Assembly (NCBI GenBank): GCA_028583415.1
Contig: CM053269.1
Span: 74,894,130 to 74,958,129, forward strand
Length of the DNA: 64,000 bases
Direction: 5' to 3'
Source: Protea cynaroides
Taxonomy: Eukaryota; Streptophyta; Magnoliopsida; Proteales; Proteaceae
Below are positions 25,426 through 38,300 of this stretch, piece after piece. Both the position numbers and the translations under genes were made by a program. Below the pieces are notes generated by a model that worked only from the letters and a program-made list of their open reading frames with translations, was not told the origin of the DNA and did not search any database. Every line of letters begins with the position of its first letter. The stretch's first letter is position 1.

Positions 25426-26685
25426 ATTTCCCTGTTGAGAATTCGTTTTTAACACTGTTTATGTAAGCACTGGAACTTATAAACTACTGTATACACTGGA
25501 ACTGGGTAACCGTCGTCCCAGAGGTAGTGAGGAAATTTCACAGATTTCTACTCCTTAAAACTCTTTTAGCAAGTGATAGAGCAATATTTACCTACCCAAC
25601 ACGCTTTCAGAAATTCCTTGTTCTCTTCACTGTACTTGTCGATGTAGAACAGAAGATGACAAACAAAAAAGGGTCACCACCTGTCAGAACACAGATTATG
25701 TGCACAGAAAGAGCTTGGTAACAAGGGCAAGCAAAATTTTCACCAAGCCAAAAACCATTCTCCTCCATGCAACAGATGGTGCAATTAAAACCACAACTAG
25801 TCAAATGAGTAGCTAACCAACCATATGCTGGGGTGGGATTGACTAGTACCAAGTCCTTAAGCAACTGATACTGCTGACTATTTTCCAAATGCTTTTAACT
25901 TGATAAAGTTAATATTATTTGACTATTATACATGTATTGTTGCTCTTATTAATGAGCTTCGATTTATTATTTATTACTTTTTCTTCTTCTTCTTCTTCCT
26001 TTTTTTTTTATTTTTTTTTTTTTTTGGGGGGGGGTGGGGGAGGAGGGATGGGTCACATGCTACTAAGCATGGCGAAGGCAGGAGTTGATCCAAGGTCTAG
26101 TTCACAGACTCAAGTAGAAACTATTGCCACTCTTACTCTTTAATGCACAATGTTGTGGGCAGTAATTTATAAAGACTACAGGATAACAACAGTAAATTAA
26201 AAAGACCAAAGGATAACAAAGGAAAGAAATACAGTAGTATAATGCTGTGAGTCATTGAATAACCTTAGGTAGACCAGTCATCGATCAGCTTCCTCAATAA
26301 CACTGGTAACAAACAGGATAATCTGTGAGCATAAAAAACAGGACCCACGTCAAAGGGAATACCCAACTTGTAACAATTCAATATTAAGACATTATTCCCC
26401 AACTTGTAACAATTCAATATTAAGATATTTTCCAAACAAAATATGGCCATAGCGAACAGGATAAAATTTTGAGTTACTTCTACCAGACGTGCTGTTTTAA
26501 CCACAAGAAGATGATTTGGATTGGTGAATTTGTTGACTGCTATACGAGCAAACAGTAAGATAACTGGACACAGATATCATAATAACCCAACAAAAATACT
26601 ATATTGACATGGACGTTTTGTCCAACTGAGACTGGCAAAATTCTCAGTTAAAGTATATCTTCCTCCTAGTTTAAGATCTTCTATG
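25426..26685. other. Spacer between gene 2 and the copia element
   Basis: No protein-coding signal. Contains a (TTC)n and T-run passing into a G-rich tract (about 25979-26048) and two copies of AACTTGTAACAATTCAATATTAAGA-type sequence near 26365 and 26400. Confidence 0.5.
26025..26048 (+). repeat. G-rich tract after a T-run
   Basis: Eight consecutive G, then T, five G, and AGGAGGG: four G-runs within about 25 bases, a possible G-quadruplex on the plus strand. Confidence 0.7.
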
Positions 26686-26690
26686 CAAAT

Positions 26691-26980
26691 TGTTGAGATG
26701 GCAGGGTCGACAAAGATTACTTATTGTGTTTAGACTTGTCATGAGGTGTCCTATTGTCATTAGTTTTTCCTTATACTTTAGAGTTACTTTGATTAGAGTA
26801 ATTAGAGTGTCATTGTAACTGTTTTCTAGAGTCCTATTAGGTTGTAATTACTTGCTTTCATTATTATAAAATAGATGGCAGTGGGGAGAGAAGACCACAC
26901 ATCGATTCATTCTCCCTCTTCTCCATTCTCCCATTCTCTCCATCTTTTCTACTTCTCTCTTTTCTTTTTATTTTGTTACA
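26691..26980 (+). repeat. 5' LTR of the copia-type element
   Basis: 290 bp, TGTTGAGATGGC to TTTTGTTACA. It shares GTGTTTAGACTTGTCA and GAGAGAAGACCACACA with the 3' LTR. Confidence 0.82.
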
Positions 26981-27315
26981 CAGTACCATAGCAAGTTGTC
27001 GTTTTGACAGTCGTTTAACGATCTTTGTTATGGTGTGCAGCCACCAGAGATATCTCAGCTGCATCTACAGATTGTGATAAATAGAAGGCAGTAACTTGCT
27101 ATCTACCCTACGCATAGTTGTTTGTTCTTGTCTCTTTGATTTCGTTTTCTTCCAAAATTCTATTCTGATCATAGTTGTCAAGGTGCCAAGGCGAACCAAG
27201 GCGGTGGAGGCTTAATGAGGTGCCTAGGCAACCAAGGCACCTGCCTACGTGACCAAGGCATTAGATTTTTCAAGCTGAAGCTGTCACATTCCCCCATGCT
27301 CCAGCTTGAGAGGGG

Positions 27316-27639
27316 TGTTAGTGTAATAAAATTGTAACCGTACACTATTTTGACTTAGTCAAAGTGGTTAGTGCTAGATTCTAGGATTTGGACCCCTATT
27401 AGTATATGGACTCTTAATTAGTTTATTAGTTTCCTTTACCAATTAAGCTTGTTAGTTTTCATTTCCTATTTTGAGTTTACTTTGTCTTTAGTTTGTGACT
27501 TGGACTCTAATTAGTAGAGTATTAGAGTCCTAGATCTTATATATAGTTGTTTATTATTGTCTATAAATACAAGCTACAAGGAGAGGAGCAGAACACACAT
27601 CGATTCTCTCCATCTTTTCTTATTTTCTATTTTATTACA
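27316..27639 (+). repeat. Second, related LTR nested in the copia interior
   Basis: Begins TGTTAGTGTAATAAAATTG directly after a polypurine tract (CAGCTTGAGAGGGG) and ends TTTATTACA. It shares ACACATCGATTCTCTCCATC with the outer LTRs. The preceding polypurine tract suggests a 3' LTR; its partner was not found. Confidence 0.6.
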
Positions 27640-28949
27640 GAATTAATAGGTTTATCAATCAGCATCGTATTCCCAAAATTGGAGTCGATTGGAGCCTATT
27701 TGGTTGAGCTTCCTCCCTCTGAAACCAATTCAGGTATACCACTATAAGCTACAAGTCACGAGGAAGGAGATTGTAGTGATCTAATATCTTTTATCTCTAA
27801 ATGTCACTGTGCCTTGTGGGTTGTCACCAAAACCATATTTGTCCAACCCTATTATGAAATTCTAGAAATACCCTCATTCTCTGAACTTGTTCCTGTTTAT
27901 TCGAATTGAAGGGTGATATCAAATCAGTCTATTTTCGACAGTGCTAAGAATTATTAGGGATGCATCAAATTGATTGGTGAGAAAATCCTTGAAGCAAGAG
28001 AACACTTCTTCTTTCAAGTAAATAAATCCAAGTACAAAAAGAGAAATCATCAATAAACGAAACATCACAGAATGCCTCTTTATCTTTCCCCCTGGCCTGT
28101 GCTATTCAGTAGAGGTTGAGAACCCTCTTTGACCGGGGGACCAAGACTTGGAACAACAATACCTAGAAAAGACCAGCCCAAGGGCTGCCTTTATTTATGG
28201 AAAACCCGATTCAAGAGACGTCTCCGTGGCGTTGTATGGGCCAAGAAAAAAAAGGGCGGCGGCTCTCCCTAGACCCCAACACTAATGGGTCTGCTACCCA
28301 CTTTTTTGAATTCCAAATTTTATCCCTGCTATATCTTAATACCTTTTTCATTAATCCTAATCCTGTTTTTTCCTCCATTTACTATACTTCCAAGTTTGTC
28401 CTCAACCATTAAATAGATTTCCTCTTTGGTCCTTTCTTTTGATTACTTGACCTTGGGTTGTTCCAGAAATTACCATATTGCCATTGGGGTCCATTTGTTC
28501 CCATCCCAGGGCCTGTTTGCCTTTTCAAGATGTCCCAATAGTTCTAAATGCCTTATAACTTTGAATCCAACTGTTGGATCAACTTCAAATTTGAATATTT
28601 ACTAGTATTATTCTACATAGTTTCCTGCTGTTTGGTTGGCTATTGGATGGAATTTTTTTTTTTTTTTTTGGAGAATCATTATGGTTCTGGTTATTCTAGC
28701 TACTATAGCTATATGACATATTATCCCTCGTTCTTTATTTGAAAACCCTAGTATTTTGTCCACTTGAAATGCCCACGTAAGGGGGAGAATGAGCATATAC
28801 TTTGCTCGTCTACATGTTTACTCATTGGAGAAACTTTTATCAATTTGTTTAAGTTGACTCAAAGAAGAGAGTCTCGTGTCTACTCATTGGGGAGGCGCTT
28901 TTATCAAATTGTTCAAGTCTACTAAAGGAAGAGAAACTCATGTCTGTTT

Positions 28950-29240
28950 ACTCATTGGAAAGACACTTTTATCAGTTTGTCAAGTCTACTCATTGAAGAA
29001 AGACTATTATCAATTGCACAAGAAGCAACTTTTATTTACGTCTACTCATTGATGAGAGACTATAATTGGTTGCACAAGATGCAACCTTTGTTCAAGTCTT
29101 TCTCATTGAAGGGAGACAATTATCAGTTGTACAAGATGCAATCTTTGTTCATGTCTGCTCATTGAAGAGAGACTATTATTAATTGCACAAGAGGCAACCT
29201 TTGTTCAGGTTTGCTAATTGAAGAGAGACTATTGTCAGTT
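28950..29240 (+). repeat. 56-bp tandem array in the copia interior
   Basis: The motif (T)CATTGAAGAGAGACTAT recurs at 28990, 29046, 29103, 29159 and 29215, spacings of 56-57. Each unit includes a small inverted pair GTTGCACAAGATGCAAC. More diverged units extend upstream to about 28800. Confidence 0.8.
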
Positions 29241-29696
29241 GCACGCAACCTATACTACCGTTGCATGTGATGCGACGGCTCGTGTTGGAACCTACTACCT
29301 CTTTGGTCGTGGAAGAGCCTACTACTACTACTACTAGTTGCATAATATGCAACCCTACACGTGATACAGTTTCTTTGGTTCTTAACTGCCGAAGCTACAA
29401 TGATGATTAATGCACTTGCCTATGATGATTAAGGGTACTTGCCTTCCGTGAGAAGCATCTATGATGCTTGTAATTCTCCAGCACATATCTTGTTTGTTAG
29501 AGGTTTATTTCATGATTTGGTGTTGCTAACAAGTTCCCTCTGTACAACCTAAGGTCTCCTACAACCATATATATTGAAGACCAATGTTGTGATTCATATC
29601 GGTTCTTGTTTTTCAAGCTAGAACTCCAGCTTGAGGGGGAGTGTTGAATTTTTTTTGTATATTCCAAACTAGAACACGTTCTAGCTTGAGGGGGAG

Positions 29697-31063
29697 TATT
29701 GAGATAGTAGGGTGGATAGAGGTTTCCTATTGTGTTTAGACTTGTCACGAGGTGTCCTATTGTCATTAATTTTTCTTTATGCTCTAGAGTTACTTTGATT
29801 AGAGTAATTAGAGTTACATTGTAATTGCTTTCTAAAGTCCTACCGTTGCATATACGCAAATGGGCTTCTTTTAGTGGACATAAGCTTTGGGTTAGTGACA
29901 AAAACAAACAAACTCCAAGAAGGAGGAACACTTCTATTGCTTTAAGTCCGAAGAAATAAAACACACAAATGGGCTTCTTTTAGTGGAAATAAACTTTGGG
30001 TTGGGTTCTATACATGTTGGGCCTTTGATCCCTTGAGTTTTCATTGTAATGGGCCATTTTAATGGGCCTAAACTATGAGTACAAAATAGAAGTACGGGAT
30101 TAGTGTTTTAGCATCCCAAGTTTAAGTAGATTAGTCTTTATCTAGTGGGATAAGACTTCTATTGCTTTAAGTCTTTTACTGCTTTTAAGTGTTTTAGATT
30201 ATTTTATTTTATTTTAGGTAGAGTTCAATTAGAAATAAACTACCTCCAAGTTAAGTTAGTGTCCAGAGGAGTTCTAGGACTAATTTGCTTCTTGCTTTAA
30301 ATTTTCTTATATAGGTTTGTAAAGGACAACAAGCCCAAGCACGAGTTTGATGAATGAAATATTGGCTGCTGTCTTTCCTCCAATGGAGAACCTTATGTTT
30401 GATCAAGGATAGGGACTGGTGTTTGATCCAGTTGACACCTTACCGCGGGAAACCCAGGTGGATCATTAATGTTCTGTTTCCTATCGGTTGCTGCTCTTCA
30501 GTTCCTCAAGATATTCCTGCATTACTTTATTACTAGTAAGTGAGATTTCTGATTCTGTTTCCATCATACTTTCTTCAGATTTTCCTGTAAAATTTCCCGC
30601 CCAAATTTGGTGATTCCAGATTCAATCCACCATTAGATCAGTCCCGTGTTATGGTTGAGTTTCCCATTCATCTAGAAGGAAATTCGATCCAAATATCCGG
30701 TCCTTTTGACCAGTGAAAGCTAGTGTTCTCCTACATTCTGCCTTATTGAGTTTTATTACTCTGGTTTTGTCTCTGAAATTTCCCATAAAGCTTGGTCTTC
30801 AAGTTTTGCAAGCTCTGGTCATATCAGTTGTTGGATTACTCCCCCATTTGGATCGAGTTCTCCACTCACTTGAAGGTAGACTCGATCCCAGTTTCAGGTC
30901 ATTCTGACCTGCTGATTAAGGGGTTTTCCTAATCTCCTATATCCGTCCTGTGGTGACAGGTTTATATTGTTACATCAGAGAGAAGACCACACATTGATTC
31001 TCTTCCCTCTTCTCCATTCTCTCCATCTTCTCTCCTTCTCTCTTTCCTTTCTATTTTGTTACA
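29697..31063 (+). repeat. 3' LTR of the copia-type element, split by an insertion
   Basis: Starts TATTGAGATAG (first TG mutated to TA). LTR sequence runs to about 29839 and resumes at about 30957; intact LTR length would be near 290 bp. Confidence 0.75.
29840..30956. mobile_element. About 1.1 kb insertion inside the 3' LTR
   Basis: Interrupts the LTR relative to the 5' copy. Contains a duplicated block CAAATGGGCTTCTTTTAGTGG at about 29859 and 29966 and repeated ACTTCTATTGCTTTAAG. No coding content; the type is unknown and exact ends are uncertain. Confidence 0.55.
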
Positions 31064-32318
31064 CAAATGCTTCTAGTATCACAACCTGGAGAAACCAATG
31101 GAATTGTGTGAAAGCATGATTAACTAACCGTGTACCATGTGCAACAATGATTAAGAAAGCACATATTGTGCAACACTGAGTCAACTAGCATTCATGTTTC
31201 AGAGGAAAAGAAACAAAACAAAAAATACAAAGTAAAGTTAGAGTTTACAAAAGATTGGTGGATGACACCATCTTTTTTTAAGTGACAGGGTTACACCTGT
31301 GTAGAGGATCATTTTATATACTATCACAGTTGATCCTTTTGTACAGTATAGGCTATGGAGGGCCTCTTAATCTTTGACTTACCAAAGGAAGAGGGAAAAT
31401 GATAGGGTATTGGCTTGGTCTGGCTCCATGCCTCACCTATTGGGTAGGGTTGAGGCCAAATTTTACCTGCCTTAATTGTTTACATGATTAAAATAATAAT
31501 AATAATAAATCATATATAGGACAATAAATTATGATTTTCCATTCCCTACCATATAATATTAGGCTCATGCCCTACATATGAATATTAGCCCCAGCCCGCC
31601 CCACCCCACATCGAGGCAATTCCCCAGTTCTACCCATGGCCCACTCCCATTCCTTTCGGTTTAAGGAGGGCATAATGTGGTATTTGTATTGGTAAATATT
31701 TACAGTATTAGTTAGGAAAATAGGTGGAAATTTTTTATATACAGATTTACCACCTTACACTATTACCCATCAAAGGGTAACAGTTTTATTTCAACTAGGA
31801 AGGTATGGGTAAGACCATTATCAGACTCTACCCTCCTTGTCTACAATCGGGTTTTCTTTGTTTCTTAGTTCTTAAGAAATATAAAGAACTCAAAATACAC
31901 ACACACAGAGATCATATTTTTACATGATGCTACTAAGGTGCAATACTTTAACAAACAGAAGATTTGTGAGCACTGTGGATCCTAGGTCTCTCCTTTCACG
32001 AAACTGATTCAATTGAACATGAATTGAACATGCACATATTTTAAAATCAGTTCTCCAAAATTTGTCTGTTTCTCATTTCAATTTTAAACAGATGTGCTTC
32101 TCATCAGTTGCTTTCTAATGGATTGTTTTTTTGGGTGAATATTTTCTAATGGATTGTTGTTCCCATGCATCACAACCTATGCATTTTCCATGTTTTCAAG
32201 ATCTATTGATAGGGTATATTACAGATAGAAAACCTTAAGATGCCATGTTAGAATAATCTAAGTAAAGATTACATACCTCATTTGGTTCTTTCCCCTATAA
32301 ATAATGGTTTTATATAAT
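31064..32318. other. Spacer between copia element and 3' end of gene 3
   Basis: AT-rich with no supported coding frame. The end nearest 32318 is probably the 3'UTR of the minus-strand gene; a polyadenylation signal was not assigned. Confidence 0.5.
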
Positions 32319-35300
32319 TCATTTCGTTTGATTTTCCAACTTGCAAAGTGCCTCTCTCAATGCCTGAACCAAATGGGTTTTTTGATATTGAAGCTTTGCA
32401 TTCTCAGCAGCAATCTTCACATTTTCAGCAGCAAGCTTCACATTTTCAGCAGCAAGCGTTGCATTTTCAGCAGCAAGCTTTGCATTTTCAGCAGCCTCCT
32501 TCGAAGCCTACACAGTAAGGACGAAACGTATAATTCCTTTCACAGCTTGTCAAATAAAAAATAAAAAAAGAATAATCCTAAATTTCTTGTGCTCAACACT
32601 ATCTCACCTTTGCATCTTCTAGCTTTCCTTGGCGGTCACTTACAATCTTTGGCAAATCTTCATTTCCAGCATCTGGATTGCCAATTAAATGAATGAGTTC
32701 TTTGCAGTATCGAATACATTCTTTATCTATCAAAACAAATTCTTGAATGAAGGACAAGTGAGAGGCTAACCTTTCTTACAGGCAAGCAAGGCTTCAAGTT
32801 TTGATAGGCGTTCCTGTAATAAAAGATAAATTCTGTTTAGAAGGGAACTTCAATAGGCAGTCTTATCGCACACCGATTCAAGCCTAGCGACTGAAGGAAG
32901 CTGAAAAAGGTGAGCGCGCCAGAGACTATGCTCTGTTTTTGCCAATCGAAGGTTAAAGCAAGCAAGGGTGCCCGTAGAAGGGGAGGAATCGGGACCGAAA
33001 AGACCATGCAAAAACATCTATGTATTAGTAGGTCTAGGTCCTAACTAAATCATAACTAATTTGAGTGTACACAGAAAATTTACACGATAACACCAAATTA
33101 GAGTAGTATGGATTCCCATCTAGGATATTCCTTTTCCTTCTTTTTCCCCCCTAAAAATTACAGTGTAGGACCATTCCAGCCTCTAGTTAACAGAATCTTT
33201 TTCCTCAGCACACATCCCCCACCCCCTTCCAGTTGAATAAAGCAATGAGTAAGAATGCCCCATCAATCTCATTTAAAGGTAACCAATCTCTGAGGTAGTC
33301 AGGCAGAATTCAGATCTTGATAAATCTACGAGGCCAAAAAATACAGCAGAGACCCTGTTGTGTATCCACTGTACCAAAACTGTATGCAAAATACATTCAC
33401 AAGACAGAACACAAATCATATGCCCATAATCATCATTAAATCATACAATTCAGCTAAAATGACATCTCAGTCGTTCTATTAAAATGTTGAAATATTAAAA
33501 AACAATGAGAATTAAGCCTGAAAATGAACATGATCTAAACAGGCAAGCCTCATGTTTCAACCTAACATCAGAATTCAGAAATCATTACCAGAATTAACAG
33601 AAAAGGCTTTCATTAGTTTCTATCTTCATTTAGCCCACTGTGTGATTGGAGGCTGAGTTTTGAGAACTTCTGAGATTCATATATTAAAGGTGCATCTTTT
33701 CTTTAGTATGTATAGTTTGCAATCCAGTAGGCTTCTTTCAAAGGGATCTCAATAGAAGGGATTGTTATGACCAAGTTGTTTGCATGGAAATTGACTTTAA
33801 TAGAAAAAGAACATTAGGAACCCGGATTCCACACACATAGGACCACTGTATCGCTGCCATTATCTATTTGGATCATGCTTACTGACTACAGGTAGAATGG
33901 CATGGGACACCCTTACAAGTGAACATACCCATGGACGATGGTATTATAGAAATAAAAATGTATTTTCTCTAGCAGGGGTGCAACTCAGGCAGGTTTGGTT
34001 TGGGCATCTAATGAATTGTGGGTTTCCTGACGCAGTTAAAATTCAAGCCTGAATTTATCATGGGCCACCTTCAGCTATAACCCCATGTTAGGGAATTCTG
34101 CCTCGCTGTCAATAGAACCACGACATGTAGGACTCAACCCCCCTTCCACGTGGATGTTTCTGATTGGACATAAGAAAGCATCTTTACAAACTCAAACAAA
34201 TGAGCAAAGGGCAAAAGCGGTATTACAGGAAAATGCACTATTCACTATAAATAGGGCAAATCCCAAGAATTCAGGTACGAGAACATTTATTACTCATTAC
34301 TCATCTTGGGATTCTCGCTCTGACACCTGGGACGGAGAATCTCACACCTATCCCACTTACACTTAAATATTGTTGTGGGCTCTACACCGAGCCCATCAAC
34401 TGTTCACAGAGCCCTAACTTTGACATCGGAGTGGACACGGGGCCACAGGCCCGCCTCCTCCCCTTGTCTTTGCTTGTCTTGCATGTCCAGTCAGCTTGGT
34501 GGGCCTACGGGACGGATCAGGGCCGAAACAGTTTGGCGCCCACCGTGGGGCCCTTTGAGATTTGACGTCAACAGATAAAAATCAGAGTGAAATCTTGAGC
34601 TATGAGCCTGAGGAGAACCCGAAGCCATATGGTCCATCCCAACCCCCCTCTGATTGACCAGCGAATGAACCCTGAAGATGGAGATAGGTCGGAACCGAGA
34701 CCTAATAGAGATAGAGGAAAGCGAGTGGCTGAGCCAGTACCCTCGCATGAGGCGTTTGTCATATACGAGCAATTTGAGACCGTGGCACAACAACTCGCGG
34801 TGCTAACCAGATTTGTGCAAGGGTTACAGCCCCCGATCGCTGAGGCCACATCCTGTCCCCCCCATAGGCGTCGTCCCCCCGATTGTTCCACATAAGGAGG
34901 CTGACCTCCCTAAAGATCCACCTCGAGATTGTCAAGGGCAAAGCGGAGCTAGACCCACCAGACATGGGACCGGCACGCACCCAGCTCCAGAATTAAGCGG
35001 AACGGGATCGACGTCACAGCACAGGAGGATCCCTACCCGAGAAAGGCTCGGCCCCCAACCAAGAGCAGTAACTGGATGAGGCGAAGATGCCTTGGAAGAG
35101 CTTTTGATTCCGCGACACGCAGCGCTACCAGAGGTCGTCAGGGGCACAGACAAACAAAGTGCTCCCATGGACCCGGAGGTAGCCGCGAAAATAGCGGACC
35201 AATTAGCAGTCTTGCACCGAAAGGTCGAGACGATGGAGAAGGCAGGGTGACCCAGGATGAGGACAGGGATTATTCTACGGACAACCCTCTGACCGATATC

Positions 35301-38300
35301 ATCATGAGGGTCCCCTTGCCCAAGCGGTTCAGCATGCCGCCAGTGGATTCCTACGACGGGTCCACCGATCCAGTCGACCATCTGAACAACTTCGTGGGGG
35401 CGATGGTCCTCCACGCGAACCCTGATGCGATCATGTGTAGGGCCTTCCCCCTTACTTTAAAAGGCGCGGCCCGGATGTGGTTTAACAATCTACCTCCGCG
35501 GTCTATTGACTCTTTCAAGACTATGGGACGGCTGTTCAGAATGCACTTCCAAGGAAGCAGGGTGCAGCAGAAGACAAGCGCGCACCTTATGAATATGAGA
35601 CAGAGGTCCGATGAAACCTTGCGGGCCTTCTTGGCCAGATTCAACTTGGAGGTTCTACAAGTAAAGGATATCGACGAGGCAGTTCATTTCGCTACGTTGA
35701 GAGCAGCGGTCACTGACCCAAAGCTAAGGTTTTCCATCGTCAAAAAGGAACCGGCAGACTTGCAAGAGCTCTTGGCCCGGTGTAAAAAGTTTGCCACAGC
35801 TAACGAGATCTACGAAGCCAACAAGGGCTTAGTAGACACTCCCCGCAAGCGAACAGACGAAAGGAAAGACCTCACACGGCCAGGAGAAAACAAGAGGTCG
35901 AAAAGAGAGGAAGCTCAAGCTAGAGGCCTACTCCAGAAGAAATTCAGTGATTACATGCCGCTCAACAGGTCCCTCGGAGATGTATATACTCTCATCGCTA
36001 ACGACGGGTATCTCCAAAGGCCCCAGAAGATCTTAACGGAAGCGAGGCGGAGAAACCCAAACAAATACTGCCAATACCATCGAGACATTGGTCATACCAC
36101 CGATGAGTGTTGGAACTTGCAAGCAGAGATTGAGGACCTCATTCAAAGAGGATACTACAAGCAGTACGTGGATCACAATGCCCCAAAGGTACCCGCGACA
36201 TCAGCAGAAGATCGAAGAAGACCACCCCTCCCGCCACGAGAGAGAACTCCCGAAAGGGAACCAAGAGGGCAAGAAGGAAGAGAACCCAGGAGGGTAGGAG
36301 GAAGAGAAGGTCGAAGAGATCCTCCTCGGGAGGAAAGAAGAAGAGATAGGGCAGTCGAGCCCCGGTACCCAGACAGGCGCCCTGAGCAGGAGCCTCGTCA
36401 GCAGGGAGAAAGAAGAGAAAGAGGACCGACCCCGGCGTATAGGGACATCGGAGTCATCCGTTGTCAGTTCGTCTATACCCCCCAACAAGTACACGAACCG
36501 GGAAGGGTATTGAATTCTTTGGAATCCCGGGGGAGGCCTCAGCTAAGAATCGACCCCAGGTTGCCACGGCGACGCCGGGACCAGACTCCTCCTCCGCCGC
36601 CATTGTGTGTTCTCGACCCGCCCCCGACAGCAGACTTACCCTGTGATCAAGTGGCTACTATCAGAACTGCGAGGATGAGAAATGATCTACGGAGTACGAA
36701 GGCCAAGGCGGCCACCCCACTGGCTGAGGCGGTGCAAGAAAAGAATACAGCAATTGACCGACCCTCACTAGCCGAGGCAGCCACCTCGGCCGTGGTCAAG
36801 GATTTAAGTTATGATCCCTCTATGCAAGGACGGAAGGCGACGACTATCATCGACGGACCAGCGGCTGGCAACACATCTGCCAAGGCTAGAAAGGCTTATG
36901 CTCGGAGTGTCAAATCAACTGAGTGGCCCGGGAAGAGGGCCCGCACTGGAAACTTCCTGGCATTCAGCGATGAAGATCTGTGCGGTCTGGAACTACCTCA
37001 TGAGGACGCCATTGTCATCACCTTGAGGATAGAGGACAGCGATGTACACAAGATTATGGTAGATACGGGCAGCTCCGCTAATATCATCTACTGGCAAGCC
37101 TTCCAGCGCATGGAAATTCCACACGAGCGTTTATTACCCGTAGGTATCCCTTGGTCAGTTTCTCGGGAGACCTCGTTAATGTGAAGGGGCCTATCCGGTT
37201 ACCCGTCAGGGCAGGCACTTACCCTCGGGAGTCAAGGGTCACAATGAACTTCTTAGTAGTCGATGTCCCTTCATCTTACAATGCTTTGCTGGGACGGCCT
37301 GGTATGATCGCGCTCAGGTCGGTCCCGTCTCCATTACATTTGGTCATCAAGTTCCCCACACCAAGAGGAGCGGGGGAGTGCCGGACAGATCAGCTCGTAT
37401 CACGAAAGTGTTACCAACCGAGCTCACGGATTACAAAAAGCCGGCCCAAGCCTTGCAGGTGCATGTCGAAGACCTGCAGGATGATCCCAAGCAGCAGAGA
37501 GGAGCACCCGCCGAGGACCTAGTCCAGGTCCCTCTGGTGGAGGAGAACCTAGAGAGAACGATCCAGATCGGATCATCACTCGCAGAACCGCAGAAGACAG
37601 AGCTAGTAAGTTTTTTAAGGGCAAATGCCGATATTTTTGCCTGGTCCGCGGCCGACATGCCAGGAATCCCGCGAGGCGTTGCACAGCATTGCCTGAATGT
37701 AGATCCTCGGCACCGACCTGTGCGGCAGAAGAAGCGGACGTTCGCCGCGTCTCGCTAGCGTCTCATAGATGATGAAGTAATGAAATTGTTGGAAGCAAGA
37801 TTTATCAGAGAAATACATTACCCAGAGTGGCTTGCCAACGTCGTCATGGTCCCGAAGGCAGGGGACAAATGGCGAATTTGCATTGATTTCACTAACCTCA
37901 ACAGGGCATGCCCAAAGGACAGTTTCCCCCTTCCTCGAATCGACCAGCTCATCGACGCTACGGCCGGACATGCACAACTAAGCTTCATGGACGCCTACTC
38001 TGGTTACAATCAGATTCAAATGCATGCGGCCGACTCAGAGAAAACCGCCTTTGTCACCAACCGCGGCCTCTTTTGCTATGATGTAATGCCCTTTGGCCTT
38101 AAAAATGCTGGGGTCACGTACCAAAGGTTGGTAAATAAAATCTTCGCGAAGCAGATCGAAAGGAACGTGGAGGTGTATGTCGATGATATGCTAGTAAAGA
38201 GCCTGGTCGGGAGGGACCACGTTAAGGACTTGGAGGAGGCTTTCGGAGTGCTACGACAGCACAAAATGCATCTCAACCCTGCCAAGTGTGCGTTTGGAGT

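Larger units (their letters stand above)
26691..31063 (+). mobile_element. Decayed Ty1/copia-type LTR element with insertions (TSD CAAAT)
   Basis: The 5' LTR is 26691-26980 and starts TGTTGAGATGGC; the 3' LTR is 29697-31063 and ends TTTTGTTACA, as does the 5' LTR. A perfect 5-bp duplication CAAAT flanks the element (26686-26690 and 31064-31068). A polypurine tract (CTTGAGGGGGAG) ends at 29696. The base after the 5' LTR carries a decayed initiator-tRNA-Met primer site (four mismatches). The internal region has no gag-pol frame. It holds a second LTR (27316-27639) and a 56-bp tandem array; the 3' LTR is split by about 1.1 kb of foreign sequence. Confidence 0.82.

Noticed and set aside
28790..29350. 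Possible CRISPR-like array of regular repeats
   Set aside because: Plant nuclear context; units are contiguous tandem repeats without unique spacers and lie inside an LTR element.
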